From contig CM029366.1 in NCBI GenBank assembly GCA_017165825.1, positions 28,860,801 through 28,924,800 on the forward strand: a DNA stretch of 64,000 nt. Direction: 5' to 3'. The position numbers were made by a program, and so were the translations under genes. Below are positions 1-11,308 of the stretch, piece by piece. The DNA is from Hepsetus odoe. Its lineage: Eukaryota; Chordata; Actinopteri; Characiformes; Hepsetidae. The notes under the pieces were generated by a model that was not told the DNA's origin, did not search any database, and was given only the letters and a program-made list of their open reading frames with translations. Each line of letters opens with the position of its first letter. Positions within the stretch are counted from its first letter, which is position 1.

Positions 1-163
1 CCTGTGGTTCTAGTCCACACCCTTGTAGGTGCATTTTACCCAATATCACTACCGTGTTTTCAGCCATGCTCATCGTAATATAATGTAGCAGGCAAGGTTT
101 TTCTTATTGACAGATGAAGTATCCACTTAATTTTTCCAGGTTATCAGATGTAGCCTGGCCTGA

Positions 164-402
164 GGGTGGCACGGTGGCACAGTGGGTAGTGCTGTCGCCT
201 CACAGTGTGAAAGTCCTGGGTTTGATTCCCAGGTGGGACAGTGCGTGTCCTTTCTGTGTTGAGTTTGCATGGTGTCCCTGAGTGTGTGTGTGTCTGCCCT
301 GCAATGGACTGGTGACCTGTCCAGGGTGTTTCCTCACCTTTCACTCCAGCACCCCCCAATGACCCTAATTAGGACAAGCAGCAATGAAAATGAGTGAGTG
401 AG
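164..402 (+). mobile_element. SINE-B (tRNA-derived SINE), near-complete, with target-site duplication
   Basis: A short retroposon with an RNA polymerase III promoter. The A box (TGGCACAGTGGG, 175-186) and B box (GGTTTGATTCC, 219-229) lie at tRNA-like spacing in the first 70 bases. The tail runs through a 'caatggactggtgacctgtc' block and ends in GAGT repeats. It is flanked by AGCCTGGCCTGA (152-163) and AGCCTGGATTGA (403-414), a 10/12 match that fits a target-site duplication. The middle is shorter than in the minus-strand copies at 8611-8958 and 38205-38510, so it is internally deleted. It encodes no protein and would need LINE machinery in trans. Confidence 0.8.
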
Positions 403-409
403 AGCCTGG

Positions 410-1374
410 ATTGAATTATCAGTGCCTGGAAATACATCACAAATTTATACAAGACTAATATAATGGATCTCATTGGTAATCACAAAAATTACACCATCCT
501 TCTATGTAAAACTAATTACACTCAAAGGGGCTCAAGTGTCCACATTTTTCTGTAAAATTAGGATGACAAAGGGAATAAGGTCAAGCGACCAAACTCCAGA
601 CCCATATAATTTGATTAATGAAGCCCTGCTTCCTGCATGGTTTATAAGATGATGAGCTGAGTATAGATCACTTTAAGTGGATCTACCTCCTGATCCAACT
701 CAACACTGCCCATCAGGATTCTCCATTGCATCTCATCTAGGCTGGCTAAGTGATCATCAATTTAAAGCTGAGTCAGCAGAACCATTTTAAATATTGAATG
801 TCCTGTGATGAGCTTTATGTAGCACCAAATTCAAAACTTACAGCATACGTTCTGTTTTTTTTTTTTTTTTTGGTATTTGCATACAAATAAAAATGTATAC
901 AATTACCTTTTTGCTTCATTTTTACTGTGGCCCAGTGATATAGGCTTATTATGTCCTGGGTGAAATGATCAGATTACTGTATGTGTGGGGGTGTTTTCTT
1001 GTGTTTTAATTACAGATGGCAGCTTCACTGTCTCATCTGACTAATAGGCAAGCCATCAGATATTGGCTTGAATTCTATTCGGGCTCCAGAGACTAGTCAA
1101 TACAGCTTGTTCAGCTAATTGAATATCCAATACACATCCATGCTTTGCTGTTGTGCATTGATTAGAACCTCTGATCTCCTGCTTAGGGTCACTCATATTC
1201 ATCCCTTGACTTCATGGAAAAGGTGCACTGGTTAAAGATTCCTGGATTGCTTGATTTCTTTTTTTCATGGCATCAGAGCTATCTGATCCTTATTACAGAA
1301 GGTAAACAGATGCTACTTAGACACATATCACCCTGATATGTGGAGAATGAGACCAGTCAATTCTCTTTTTGTGG
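410..1374. other. Unique AT-rich sequence, no gene seen
   Basis: No supported coding frame or recognisable repeat. A poly-T run lies at about 854-871. Confidence 0.5.
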
Positions 1375-1535
1375 TTGGTGGCGAGGCCTGAAGCTGTAAT
1401 AATAACATTTAATCCGGGGAGGAAGATATCTGGGCGCGAGCAGATTGCTTTGTGCAAAGTACATTAATTCCCCGTCACTTCATCCAATTACAATTTATTG
1501 ACATGCCGGGGATAATCAAAAGAGAATTTAGGTGA
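1375..1535. promoter_or_regulatory. Candidate conserved non-coding block
   Basis: Non-repetitive sequence of mixed composition inside an AT-rich area. It contains a CTTTGT Sox-like site next to TGCAAAG, a TTAAT/AATTAC-type homeodomain-like cluster, and two GGGGATAATC/AATCCGGGG-like segments in opposite orientation. There is no open frame. It was picked by eye; conservation is not tested and the regulatory role is inference. Confidence 0.2.
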
Positions 1536-3430
1536 GGTAATCAGAAGGCACTTTTGTTGCTCTCCTCCTGTTATATTACTGGAGGCTCAGCAGGGTGCCA
1601 GGAGCAAGTCTTCTTTCCCTCACTCCCTCACTCTCTCAGTTTACCATCACAACCTCATATGTTTAGCCTTCGGCCTGAAAGCTGCAAATGGCATCAAGGT
1701 AAATAATGCCATAATGCAACCTTAGTGGCATTTTTCTGTTTTTACAAGACATGAGCAGAAAAAAAACAAACCCTGCAAGCTTTATATTACATAATGCAGT
1801 TTTTGGCAGTGACAGAAGTGAGGTAAGCATGCTAGTCAAAACAGTTTCTGACTTTTTTTTTTTTTGATGTGTAGGCAGTTGGTGGACTTCTGCCATCCTG
1901 ACTTTGCTATAATGCTCAAAAAGCCTGCAGATAGCACATCCTGCAGAATGACAAAGGAACATGCAAAGCAAGGCCAGGAACATGCTCAATAGAGCTAAAG
2001 AAATTGCTGCATGCTGTTGAAAAGATTTTGAAGGAGCGGACTTTCTTTTTGAAACTGCAAGCTAAATCTACTATCAGAAAGGGACAAAAAAGAACTTTTT
2101 TGTCAGCTGGTGTGTTTGTGATTTTTACTTAAAAAATGCTGTTTTGAATATATTTGTTATCTATCCTCTCAACCTTATGGATGTCAATGTCAGTCTCGGC
2201 TGGAAAATCCAGTGCCCTATGCCAGTCACAAGAGCAAGATAAAACCATATTTGTGCCAGGAACTGGACGTGTGCAAGCAATTCTGCCGCGAACGAAGGCA
2301 TAAATGACTCAATTAGACTCAATTAGAGCACATTCCTTAGGACTCAAACTAAATAGACCAAATCAGCCACTAAAGCGACATACATAATGACATACAGTTA
2401 TACATAGCAGAGGCTTCGCTTAGCTTTTACAGAAGAGGGCAGGGGTGGGCGAACCTCAGTACTGGGCCATGCTGAAGAGGGGAGGGTGTTTCTGTACGGG
2501 TCTATACTTGGACAGAATTACAGGTACAGGTAATAGCTACATAGATAAGATTAGTCTCTGGGCAGTTCTTTTAAGTCTAGTATGAAGAAAAAACAACTGC
2601 GTTGTATCCTAAATGCTAGAAGCAAAAATCTTTTCTACAGAAAGGAACATGAAGCTTTAAAGGTGAGAATCAGTCGCTGGAATAAACCAGTTTTTATTTT
2701 TATGATGACGTTTCTACATTTACTCCATACAGTTTAACAAAAATATCAGTTCTTTTTAACACAGGTTTTAGTTTTAATGCATTTGAAGGGATTTTTTTTT
2801 TTTTTTTTGTGAACCTTCCAAATATCAAGACAAATAAGTCCAAATGTTTGGGACAATAACACACAAACGGCATAAATAAATCATGCAGCTGTTTTATGTA
2901 CTGCACCATCATTTGTTGTCAAGTTGTCATTTTTCATCACAACCTGAATGCTTTTGAGAACAATTTATAAAATTATATTGAATCACTTCTGGAGGTCCAG
3001 GGCAATCAACCCACTTTCTGGGTCTATATTCAGTGTTCTTTAAATGACCTAAGTGTGCCTAACTGTGGAGGCAGTTAAACGTTAGAAAGACTCCTTTATA
3101 CTTAAAATGACCATTCATCCAATAACAGAGCTCCATGGTAGAAGAAAATTCTAGTGAATAAGATGTCCATGTTCAAAGTTTAATAAAAATACTAGAAAAT
3201 GTACAGCTTATGATCAGTCCAAACTTACAAAGACAAATGTTCATAAATCTTTTCTATCATGAGCTAACCATATTATCCTTCTGTTGCTGACATACAGCAG
3301 AAGCTCCTTGAACTCGACCAGAAGGGACTAGTCTTTAACTAATATCTGTTTGAAACACCCACTTTTTTTTTATTAAATCCAATTTCACATCTGATTCTAT
3401 TCCAGTGCCTTTCATCATCAAACCAGGTTA
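1536..3430. other. Mostly unique sequence, possible hAT-end scrap
   Basis: Open frames here are short and interrupted by poly-T runs (about 1853-1865 and 2791-2808), so I take none as genes. The GCAGGGGTGGGC segment near 2430 resembles a hAT-type terminus, but no partner end or target duplication was found. Confidence 0.4.
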
Positions 3431-3720
3431 TTGTGATGGAACCAGGGGCAGAGGTAGCAAAGATGGCATTTCCAAAAAAACTGAGATTTGATTGCTTCGA
3501 CACCCATTTAAATGGGGGAATTATGAGGGGAGAAAGTTATTTGACTTCCGCAACCTCGCCTGTCTTGCTGCCGTCAGACCATTTATCTTCCTTTTTATTG
3601 TTCATTGCTCATTAGTCTTGATTTAATTTTCGTACCCACTTGCAAAAGAAGTCCAATTAAATAGCACTCAGTCTCGCTCTCTCCTGCTCTTCCTCTCACT
3701 TTCTATCTCTCTTGCAGGCT
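3431..3720. other. Non-repetitive block ending in a splice-acceptor-like tract
   Basis: The 60-codon frame at 3433-3615 has no recognisable motif. A long pyrimidine tract ending in TTGCAG lies at about 3670-3718, just before GCTCCAGCC. This looks like a 3' splice site, but no open frame of any length follows. It could be a conserved non-coding stretch or chance. Confidence 0.15.
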
Positions 3721-5370
3721 CCAGCCATGTGTTGAATAGATGGCAGACAGACAGACTGTGTGAGTAATACGGGGTTAAACGATTATTAAGGCAGGGAGAT
3801 CACACTGGTTTCTCAAGCGAACAGTGTGAAGATATATTGGATATTTTGTTGATATTGCAGGTTTGTATAATCTATAATGATTTGTACAATCTATGACTCG
3901 TTCTCCTGTGCCAAAGAATAAACAGGTAAAAGAGCTGGTTCTGTTTTGTGTATCCTCTCTGAACACTCTGCTGAGGTCGAGAAAATGAAAGGAATAAAAA
4001 TATGGATGTCTCAGGCACCATTATGGCTTCCATTAATCATTGTCTAAGTGCTGAAGCCAGGCGTCTCCTATCCCATCACTGAATATCGTACCATTAAAAA
4101 CAGCAGAATAAATACAAACACACAACATCTATATGGAATATAACAGAATTTATATTAAGTCAGCCCCATTTTCATAACCCTGCCAGGTTAGCCCCTGTCT
4201 ATGTCAGATTTCCTTATTAAAGTAGATCCTTTTGGTGAGAGTACACAGTTTTACCCAGCCTGGTGAGAAAGTTGGTGAGGTTGTCTGGTACAAGGTTATT
4301 TATGCTTGCTGCACAACAATGCATGCTTGATTCATGTTTTTATATAGCGATGACAGAGACACTCCAGGCATTGTTGCTGGAATATGTTGGCATGCTACAC
4401 GAAATGTGCTGCCAGGTCACCTTGAATAATGTTTCGTCTAATATGATTATACTTCAGCTTTGCCGGATCAGACAAACACACAAGACATGATGTTGGCCCT
4501 GAACGCCCATGGCTCTGATAAATAGCGTAGGGTTTGAAAAGTAGGCATCGGCGAACGTGATTGATAACAACACACCTACAACCAGCAAATGCGAGAAAAG
4601 TTAACACAGCCAACCTGAACGTCGCCTTAGAAATTCCTCCTTTCAAATGGAATTAATTTACCTTTGCATAATAGCAGCTCTTTGCTACATACGCAGTAGT
4701 GTAACCCCTTTTTAAAGCATTCCCAACGACTCATCTGCATGTGGGTGATTCTGCCCGAGTCGGATGAAAATGAGCGACCTGCGAGTATTTTAAATAACGA
4801 TGCACTGGCCTCATCATTCATAATGACACTGATCATCTATTATGAACCCAGATATGATAAAAAACGCCCTTCCCTGGCGAAAGTGTCCCTCTTTTCCAAT
4901 TCTGATTTCCATGGATCTCTTGCATTTAACCTTGGTCGCTGACAGATAATAACTTTGTCATTGAAAAGTTACCTCTCCTGCACATAAAGGATCTTTAAAA
5001 AGAGATCTATTACTGAGCATGTGGTGATGAAGCTTTTGCTGTTTGGGATTATATCTCTATTCATCCTCATTTATTTTGCCATAACCCTAATTTAAATGAC
5101 TTTGGTCAGTAATTATGGTCAAGGTGAACAGAGCAGTGCATATATAAGACAGGTTTCACAATCTTCAAAGCTCTGGCCTTCCCTTTTTTGCAGTGACTTA
5201 TCACTGGCTGATTATTCCTTCCCTACTGTTAGCACCTTATTAAACTGTGTATTGGTTGATCTCAGTGATTGTGTAAATTCTAGTGTTATACAGGATAATA
5301 ATTCCATACACCCAATTTAACGGTGCTGGCAGAACTGACAATTTGTATATATGTATATATACTACTATAT
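3721..5370. other. Unique AT-rich sequence, no gene seen
   Basis: Several overlapping frames of 60-83 codons on both strands (4263-4942) share no motif with known families. No repeat ends were recognised. The last 40 bases are TATA-rich. Confidence 0.45.
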
Positions 5371-5882
5371 ATATTTTGAATGCTTTCAGAAATGGAAGTG
5401 TTAATCATTTATTTTCATCAATCAACAAAATGCAGTGAATGAACAAAAGAGAAATCTAAATCAAATCAACATTTGGTGTGACCGCCCTTTGCCTTCAAAA
5501 CAGCATCAATTCTTCTAGGTACACTTGCACACAGTTTTTGAAGGAACTCGGCTGGTAGGTTGTTCCAAACATCTTGGAGAACTGACCACAGATCTTCTGT
5601 GGATGTAGCTTCCTCACATCCTTCTGTCTCTTCATGTGATCCAGACACACTGGATGGTGTTGAGATCAGGGCTCTGTGGGGCCAGAAGAACTGATGCTGG
5701 TTTGAAGGCAAAAGGTAGTAACACCAAATATTGATCTGATTTAGATTTTTCTTTTGTTCGCTCACTTTGCATTTTCTAAAATTGATAAAAATTAATAACA
5801 ATCATTATTTATATTTCTGAAAGCATTCTTTGTTTATAGCATTTTTTCCACACCTGCCTAAAACTTTTGCACAGTACTGTAT
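5371..5882 (-). mobile_element. Tc1-like transposon remnant with long inverted repeats
   Basis: An internally deleted Tc1/mariner-superfamily element. Two imperfect inverted arms of about 140 bp face each other: 5376-5516 and the reverse complement of 5690-5832. Both carry AATGCTTTCAGAAAT, a CTAAATCA segment and a TTTGCCTTCAAA segment. The right end runs out through CACAGTACTG next to TATA. The outer part of the left arm is replaced by TA-rich sequence. The minus-strand frame keeps only the end of a transposase, with a closing motif RIDAVLKAKGGHTKC typical of Tc1-like proteins. Autonomous transposition is not possible. Confidence 0.8.
5466..5801 (-). pseudogene. Tc1-like transposase C-terminal fragment
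   Basis: A 111-codon minus-strand frame. The C-terminal part (STEDLWSVLQDVWNNLPAEF, then RIDAVLKAKGGHTKC) matches the last 50 or so residues of Tc1-like DDE transposases, after the third catalytic residue. The N-terminal half of the frame is read through the opposite inverted-repeat arm and is not transposase. The paired HTH domains and the catalytic D and D are absent. Confidence 0.75.
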
Positions 5883-6721
5883 ATACACATACATAAATAT
5901 ACATACAAAATACTCAAGGCTCACCAGAGAAATGTTTAATAGTAAAAATTATTTCAAAATGTATTTTTCATAGGAGTTTACTTCAGAAATAAACATTTTT
6001 ATCATCCAAAGTCTATTTTAATTTAAGAACTTTTTTGAAAATCCTAACACACACAAAAACATTTGAAAACAGAAAATGTTCATAAGAATGCTCGGGAGGA
6101 GTGATCTATACAGATATTTGTTGCATTTAAAAATGACACTTTTCACTTTTGCATTAATCTTAAAAAAGCAGCAAGGGTGCTCTATTCATTGGAAAATACT
6201 TGTAATATTTTATCAAATATAATTATGACTCATTCAAATTAAAATATGATTTTAAAGAGACTCATTTTCTTTTATTTCAATCCTTGACTTCACTCGACTT
6301 TCACTTCTTCCCCACCTTACAGCTGAATTTGCTTGTGAGAAAGAGTAAAGTGGAAGAAAGAAAGAGACTTTGCCCTCTATTTGACAGTTGTAGGCCTCCT
6401 TTTTCTTTTCTTTTTTTTAATTACATCAACCGAGTTGCTTGGTGATTGTCTCTATGCTTCATTTAAAAGATAGAGACAGTTTTTTTTGTGTGCAATAGTA
6501 ATGTGTCATATTTAAAAGTAGTGAAGTGGGCAAAATAGACATCCTGTCTTTGGAATGCAATGAAGGTCAAAAGGTTGCTCAATTCTGAAAATATAAATAT
6601 AAAATCATATTCAGTGAGAAACAAAAACTGTTCACATAACAGTAGTTCCATGGCATTTATGCATGAAACACTACACGGTCTATCTACTGTACATTACTGC
6701 TCTATAGAAAACAGTTCTCAC
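5883..6721. other. Unique AT-rich sequence, no gene seen
   Basis: A/T-rich with short poly-T runs. No supported frame or repeat ends. Confidence 0.5.
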
Positions 6722-6845
6722 CACTGCTCAAAAAAATAAAAGGAACACATCAGATCTCAATTGGAAAAAAAATCATGCTGGATATCCAAATGGATACAAA
6801 ATGGGTATTGTGAAATTTTTTTCACCCCATTTTTAAGAACAAAAG

Positions 6846-7187
6846 GGGCGGCGGTGGCCTAGTGGTTAGGGAGTTGCTCTGGATCAGAAGATTGTGGGTT
6901 TGATTCCCTCACCAGTAGGTTGCCCTGAGGTACACTTTAGCAAGGTACCATCACTGCTCCCTGGGCACTTTCAATAGCTGCCCCCTGCTGCACGTGTGTG
7001 TATGGGTGAAATGCAGAAGTTCAAGTCAAGTAGGATTTTATTGTCATAAAAATAAAATCTGGAACGTTGCAGTTCCCCTACCAGGCAGCTGCTCAGGATG
7101 CTCTCGATGGTTCCTCTGCAGAAGATGAAGTTCGTTGTGTTGTGCTGTGCTGCGTTTCACAATGACAAGGGTAGTCACTTTCACTTT
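6846..7187 (+). mobile_element. SINE-A nested in the Tc1-like element
   Basis: A tRNA-derived SINE. The A box TGGCCTAGTGG is followed by B-box-like GGTTTGATTCC, then a core 'ttgccctgaggtacactt' and an end 'gtcactttcactttc'. Flanking CAAAAG repeats at 6840-6845 and 7188-7193 fit a short target duplication, and removing the SINE rejoins the Tc1 sequence. The SINE itself carries a foreign stretch at about 7021-7133. Confidence 0.8.
7021..7133. repeat. Fragment of another repeat inside the nested SINE
   Basis: This stretch interrupts the SINE-A tail between GAAGTTC and GTTGTGTTG. Other SINE-A copies here (for example 63687-63929) have no such insert. It starts AAGTCAAGTAGGATTTTATT, a motif I know from other teleost dispersed repeats. 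GTTC on both sides may be a 4-bp duplication, which is weak evidence. Confidence 0.5.
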
Positions 7188-7308
7188 CAAAAGGATGCCA
7201 CAACATTTGATGAAAATGAAAAGGATCAACCTACAGAAGGCTTAATTCAAAGTCACCAAGAAATTTAAACTGAAAAACTGATGCAGCAGCCTAGTCCAAT
7301 TTGCTGAA

Positions 7309-8249
7309 ATGTCATTGCAGCAACTCAAAATGGTCCTCAGTAGTTTGTATGGCCCTCACATGCTTGTATGCATGCCTGACAACGTGGGAACTCCTTATGA
7401 GATGACGCTCCTGGACAGTCTGAAGTGCAACCTGGCAGCACTGGATGGACTTAAACATTATGTCCCAGAGATGTTCTATTGGATTTATTTCAAGCAAGTG
7501 TGGAGACCATCAATGGAATCGATTCCTTCAACCTCCAGGAACTGCCTGCATACTCTTGCCAGGCATTATCCTGCACCAGGAGGAACCCAAGACCCACTGC
7601 ACCAAGGAAGTGTCTAACAATGTGTCTAAGGATTTCATCCCGTTAACTGATGGTAGTCAGGGTGCCATCGTTTGCCCTGTACAGGTCTGTGTGTCCCTCC
7701 ATGGATATGCCTCTCCAGACCAACACTGACCCACCACCAAACTGATCATGCTGAACAATGTTGCAGGCAGCATAACTTTCACTGTGGCTTCTCCAGACCC
7801 TTCCACATCTGTCACATGCGCTCAGAGTGAACCTCAGAGTGCCAATTCTGGTGTTCTCTGGCAAATGCCAGTCAGGCTTCACAGTGCTGGGCATTGAGCA
7901 CAGGGCCCACTAGAAGATGTCGGGCCCACAGGCCACTCTCATGAAGTCTGTTTCTAACAGTTTGGTCAGAGACATTTATGCCATTAACCTGCTGGAGGTC
8001 ACTTTGTAGGGCTCTAGCAGTACTCATCCTGTTCCTCCTTGCACAAAGGAGCAGATACCAGTCCAGCTGATGGGTTAAGGACCTCTGCAGCCCTGTCCAG
8101 CTCTTCTTGAGTAACTGCCTGTCTCCTGGAATCTTCTCCATGCTCTTGAGACTGTGCTGGGAGACACAGCGAACCTTCAGGCACATATTAATGTGCCATC
8201 CTGGTGGAGTTGGATTGCCTGTGCAACCTCTGTAGGGTCCAGGTATCAC
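7309..8249 (-). pseudogene. Tc1-like DDE transposase, frameshifted and deleted
   Basis: The coding order from the minus-strand 5' end is an N-terminal HTH region (8249-7872, including SDQTVRNRLHESGLWARH), a middle part (7894-7643, with GGGSVLVWRGISMEGHTDLY) and a C-terminal part (7497-7312, with NPIEHLWDIM, which carries the third catalytic residue E). The pieces lie in different frames. Compared with the family as I remember it, the stretch around 7815-7850 that should hold the first catalytic Asp (T/S-DES-type motif) is missing, and the second-Asp region near 7560 has lost several bases. The product cannot be active. Confidence 0.85.
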
Positions 8250-8610
8250 CTCATTCTACCAGAAGCATGAATGTCTTCAGCCTCCACCTGCAAAACCATT
8301 CCTGTTTTTGGGGTCGTCTCATTGCTGCCCCTTTTGTGCACCTGTTGTTAATTTCATTAACACCAAACCAGCTGACACTGATTAGCAACCCCCTCTGAGA
8401 CTGAACTGACCAGAAAATATCCCAGAAGTTTAACAGACTTGATACTATACTCTGATTAAAAAGTGTGTTTTTACATTTTTTTTGAGCAGTGTATATATGC
8501 TATTTAACATTCATTCCAAAAGGTTATAACATGAAGTGTGCAAAGGCCATAGGTGGCTAATCCACATTTATTTTGTTCTGTAGGATATACTATGCACTCT
8601 CTATGCACAA

Positions 8611-8958
8611 ATTTTCTAAGCCACTTGTCCTAATTAGGGTCCCGGGGGTGCCTATTCCAGCTCTCACAGGGCGAAAGACGAGGAAATGCCCTGGGCAGGT
8701 CACCAGGCCATCACAGGACAGATAAATACATTAAAAAAAAAAAAAAACACAAATTAAAAAAAAACAAACAAACAAAAAAAAAACACTCTCTTACACACTC
8801 AGCCAATTTAGCATTTCCATTCCACTTGGAATTTCTTTTTGGATGGTGGGGGAAAACCCGGTACTCTCAGTGGAAACCCATGTAGACATGATGAGAGCAC
8901 AGAATGGACCTGGACCCTGTGAGGCGATAGTGCTGCCCATTGCCCCACTGTGCTGCCA
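8611..8958 (-). mobile_element. SINE-B, minus strand, with A-rich insert
   Basis: Read on the minus strand it starts with the head (GCAGCACAGTGGGGCAATGG, a decayed A box) and ends with the tail seen at 164-402 (CCACTTGTCCTAATTAGGG on the plus strand). An A-rich stretch at 8731-8783 splits it. Its B box is decayed. Confidence 0.75.
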
Positions 8959-8965
8959 TATGCTA

Positions 8966-9350
8966 TGTACTGTTTATCAAAATATTATAAATTCCACATT
9001 CCATTTTTCTTTTAAATTCAGTTTACTGAAAATACGTAACATTAACTGCAATGAAGGTTTATGTAAATCTAAAACATTATCTACTCGAACACTCTAGAAC
9101 AGCTGTAATAAAGGCTACAGTGTGTATCAGATACTATACACTGTACACCAAACACACTACATTATATACTGTATATTACTACACATAATATACTCTTTAC
9201 CATTATATAGTCAATAACATTATAGACAATATACTGCATACCAAGCTCTACACACATCACACAGTATATAAAACACACATTTACAATCAATACAGATTAA
9301 CTACTGCATCCCAAACACTAAAGACCATAGAACACTCTACATTGTAGGTT
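8966..9350. repeat. AT-rich degenerate minisatellite-like region
   Basis: From about 9115 to 9350, variants of 'acactacattatatactgt' and 'accaaacacta' recur at irregular spacing. Units are too diverged for a clean period. No coding frame. The part before 9115 is unique sequence with no gene seen. Confidence 0.45.
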
Positions 9351-9382
9351 GTATAAACATTTAGTTTATCAAACTTTCAAAA

Positions 9383-9945
9383 TATGGTGAAGAAAAGAGT
9401 GCAGGCAGGTTGGAATGGGTGGAGAAGAGTGGCTGGAGTTATTTATGACAGATGGGTACCAGCGAGAGTAAAAGGGAAGGTTTACAGGATGGTAGTGAGA
9501 CAAGATATGCTGTATGGGTTAGAGATTGTGGAGCTGAAGAGAAGAAAGGAGGCAGAGCTGGAGGTGTCGGAATTAAAGATGCAAAGATTTTCGATGGATG
9601 TGACAAGGCTGGACAGGATTAGAAATGAGTATATTGGAGGAACAGCTCAGGTTAGACATTTTGGGGACAAAGTTAGAGAAGCAATATTGCATTGGCTTGG
9701 ACACGTCCAGAGGAGAGACGAGGATTTTATTGGGAGGAGGATGCTAAGGATGGAGCGGTAAGGAAAGAGGAAAAGAGAAAGGCCAAAGAGGAGGTTTATG
9801 GACGTTGTGAGAGAGGACATGCAGGTGGTCAGTTCGAAGGAGCAAGATGCAGAAGGGAGGAAGATGCAGAGGACAGGAAGAAATGGAAACCGATGATTCG
9901 CTGTCGCGACCCCTAACAAGAGCAGCCGAAGGTGGAGAAGATCAT
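9383..9945 (+). mobile_element. RTE-clade LINE, 3' fragment (copy 1)
   Basis: A 5'-truncated non-LTR retrotransposon that begins at the KKRVQAGWNGWRRVAGV segment of the ORF C-terminus. The first 125 codons (9384-9761) stay in one frame, end at a stop, and the remainder continues in another frame through RFMDVVREDM-like coding to the 3' end CGACCCCTAACAAGAGCAGC. It aligns along its whole length with the last 560 bases of copy 2 but is clearly more diverged. No target duplication was recognised. Confidence 0.88.
9384..9761 (+). pseudogene. RTE ORF C-terminal fragment
   Basis: Corresponds to the region downstream of the reverse-transcriptase thumb. Recognisable parts are RRVAGVIYDR, VPARVKGKVYRMVV, LDRIRNEYIGGTAQVR and HVQRRDEDFIGRRML. 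All RT catalytic motifs are upstream and absent. The frame breaks after RMLRMER relative to copy 2. Confidence 0.85.
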
Positions 9946-9949
9946 CATT

Positions 9950-10435
9950 GTAAGAAACAAAAGCTAATTTTAGTTTCTGTATTTGTTTTCTTGGTTTAAA
10001 AATGCTGCTTCCTTTTTTGCAAAAATCCTTTTACACGCACACGCTGAGAAACAAAGGTCAACAACTGATATTAAAACACCTACTTTTAATAAAAGTTACC
10101 ATTTTGTAGATACAACAATATTCTGCATATTCATTACTCCACCCGACTGCAGTGAACGACAGGAAATCTAAAGTTCTGTAGAAAGTGATCTGGTTGTAAC
10201 CTCCAACTGATTTATAGAGATGTCAAAGCTTTGTTGTCCAGATCCAACGTACACATTCATACATGTTAAAACACCTGCAGAGTTCAGGCGATACAGAACA
10301 CCCCCCCCCCCCCCCCACCCTTTAATATCACAGGCCGCCCTATCTTTACTTATCTAAACATTGTGTGTGTTTGTGTGTGTGTGTTTTTTCATTGCTGAAA
10401 AATTGAAATCAGAAAGTGCAAATGCTTTCATTCAG
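9950..10435. other. Unique sequence with poly-C and GT tracts
   Basis: A C run at about 10301-10316 and a short GT tract at 10362-10384. The 62-codon frame at 9983 has no recognisable motif. Confidence 0.45.
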
Positions 10436-10705
10436 CTCTTCCAAAATATTATCCATCTTTCACTCTCCTTTTCTCCTCCTCTTACTTCGGCTCCCGTTGA
10501 TTGACAGGGAAATTTTTGTGCCTCCTCGTTCATTTTTCTCTGTCAAATTAAAAGGGCTCAGTGTAAATTTTCACCCTGGCTAACCACATGAGAGTTCACT
10601 TGAATTAAAAGCAGATGATGCCTCTCAGTTCGGCCAATATAAAAGATCTTAACTGCAGACCAAGGGTCAATTTCTATCAGCCAATGGCATCTCATCCTTC
10701 TTTCT
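10436..10705. promoter_or_regulatory. Candidate conserved non-coding block
   Basis: Non-repetitive and not open in any frame. It includes GATTGACAG (a TGACAG Meis/TALE-like site), CAAATTAAAAG and a CCAAT/ATTGG-type pair near 10680. Selected by eye only. Confidence 0.2.
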
Positions 10706-11308
10706 CTTTTTGTGTTTTTTGCTTATTCTGTATTTTTTTTCTTACTTCGGTATCTTTTAAAATAATCTCCTAAAGGTGGCTCAGTCTTTTCTTCACCCTG
10801 GCTGAACCATATCCATCAGAAAGTGCAGAGCTGGATGGAACTGACATGTATTGATTGCTTTGATTTTGTGCATGCAGTCGCCCTGTTTCATGGAACAACG
10901 CTTTGCTGTTGTTCAGGTATACTGATTTTGTAAGGCTGACTTGCTGCATAATTGACCTATCTACACTTTGCCCACAACTGTGTTCTTTGGAGGCAACTAC
11001 TGCTATGTTGAACACGCATTACAGAAACTTGGCAAGGTTCCTACTTAAGCAGGAAGCTTAATGAATTGAAACTGTGGTCTAAATTTGCCAAATCTTCTAG
11101 ACAGTTCACAATTATATTCCTGCACCATGCTGTTGGAGCTTCTGAAAACTAAGCAGGCTCTAAAAGAGAAAAAGAAAACATGTGCAATTTGGCTAACATT
11201 GAGTGGTGGCAAAGAAGAAAACACCTCCTCTGATTTACCATGACATCCATGATGTTACAGACATAAAACAAGTATATCTGGACAGAAAAACTATATTTTG
11301 CAAAACAA
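10706..11308. other. Unique sequence, no gene seen
   Basis: The 81-codon minus-strand frame at 10770-11015 has no motif, splice context or repeat homology that I recognise. Confidence 0.45.

Larger units (their letters stand above)
6722..8491 (-). mobile_element. Tc1-like DNA transposon, both ends present, inactivated
   Basis: The ends are inverted: CACTGCTCAAAAAAAT at 6722 and its reverse partner ATTTTTTTTGAGCAGTG ending at 8491, followed by TA as expected for Tc1 targeting. Transposase coding is on the minus strand in at least three frames. A SINE sits inside the element (6846-7187). Without it the element is about 1.4 kb, near the usual Tc1 size. I recognise the family as one widespread in teleosts. 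Confidence 0.88.

Noticed and set aside
144..359. 71-codon minus-strand frame
   Set aside because: It lies almost wholly inside the SINE-B copy and is read antisense to it; no protein motif.
3670..3720. Splice acceptor and start of a host exon
   Set aside because: The pyrimidine tract with CAG is convincing alone, but no frame of useful length or motif follows.
9115..9350. CRISPR-like array
   Set aside because: The repeats are degenerate, irregular and AT-rich with no conserved unit, and the genome context is eukaryotic.
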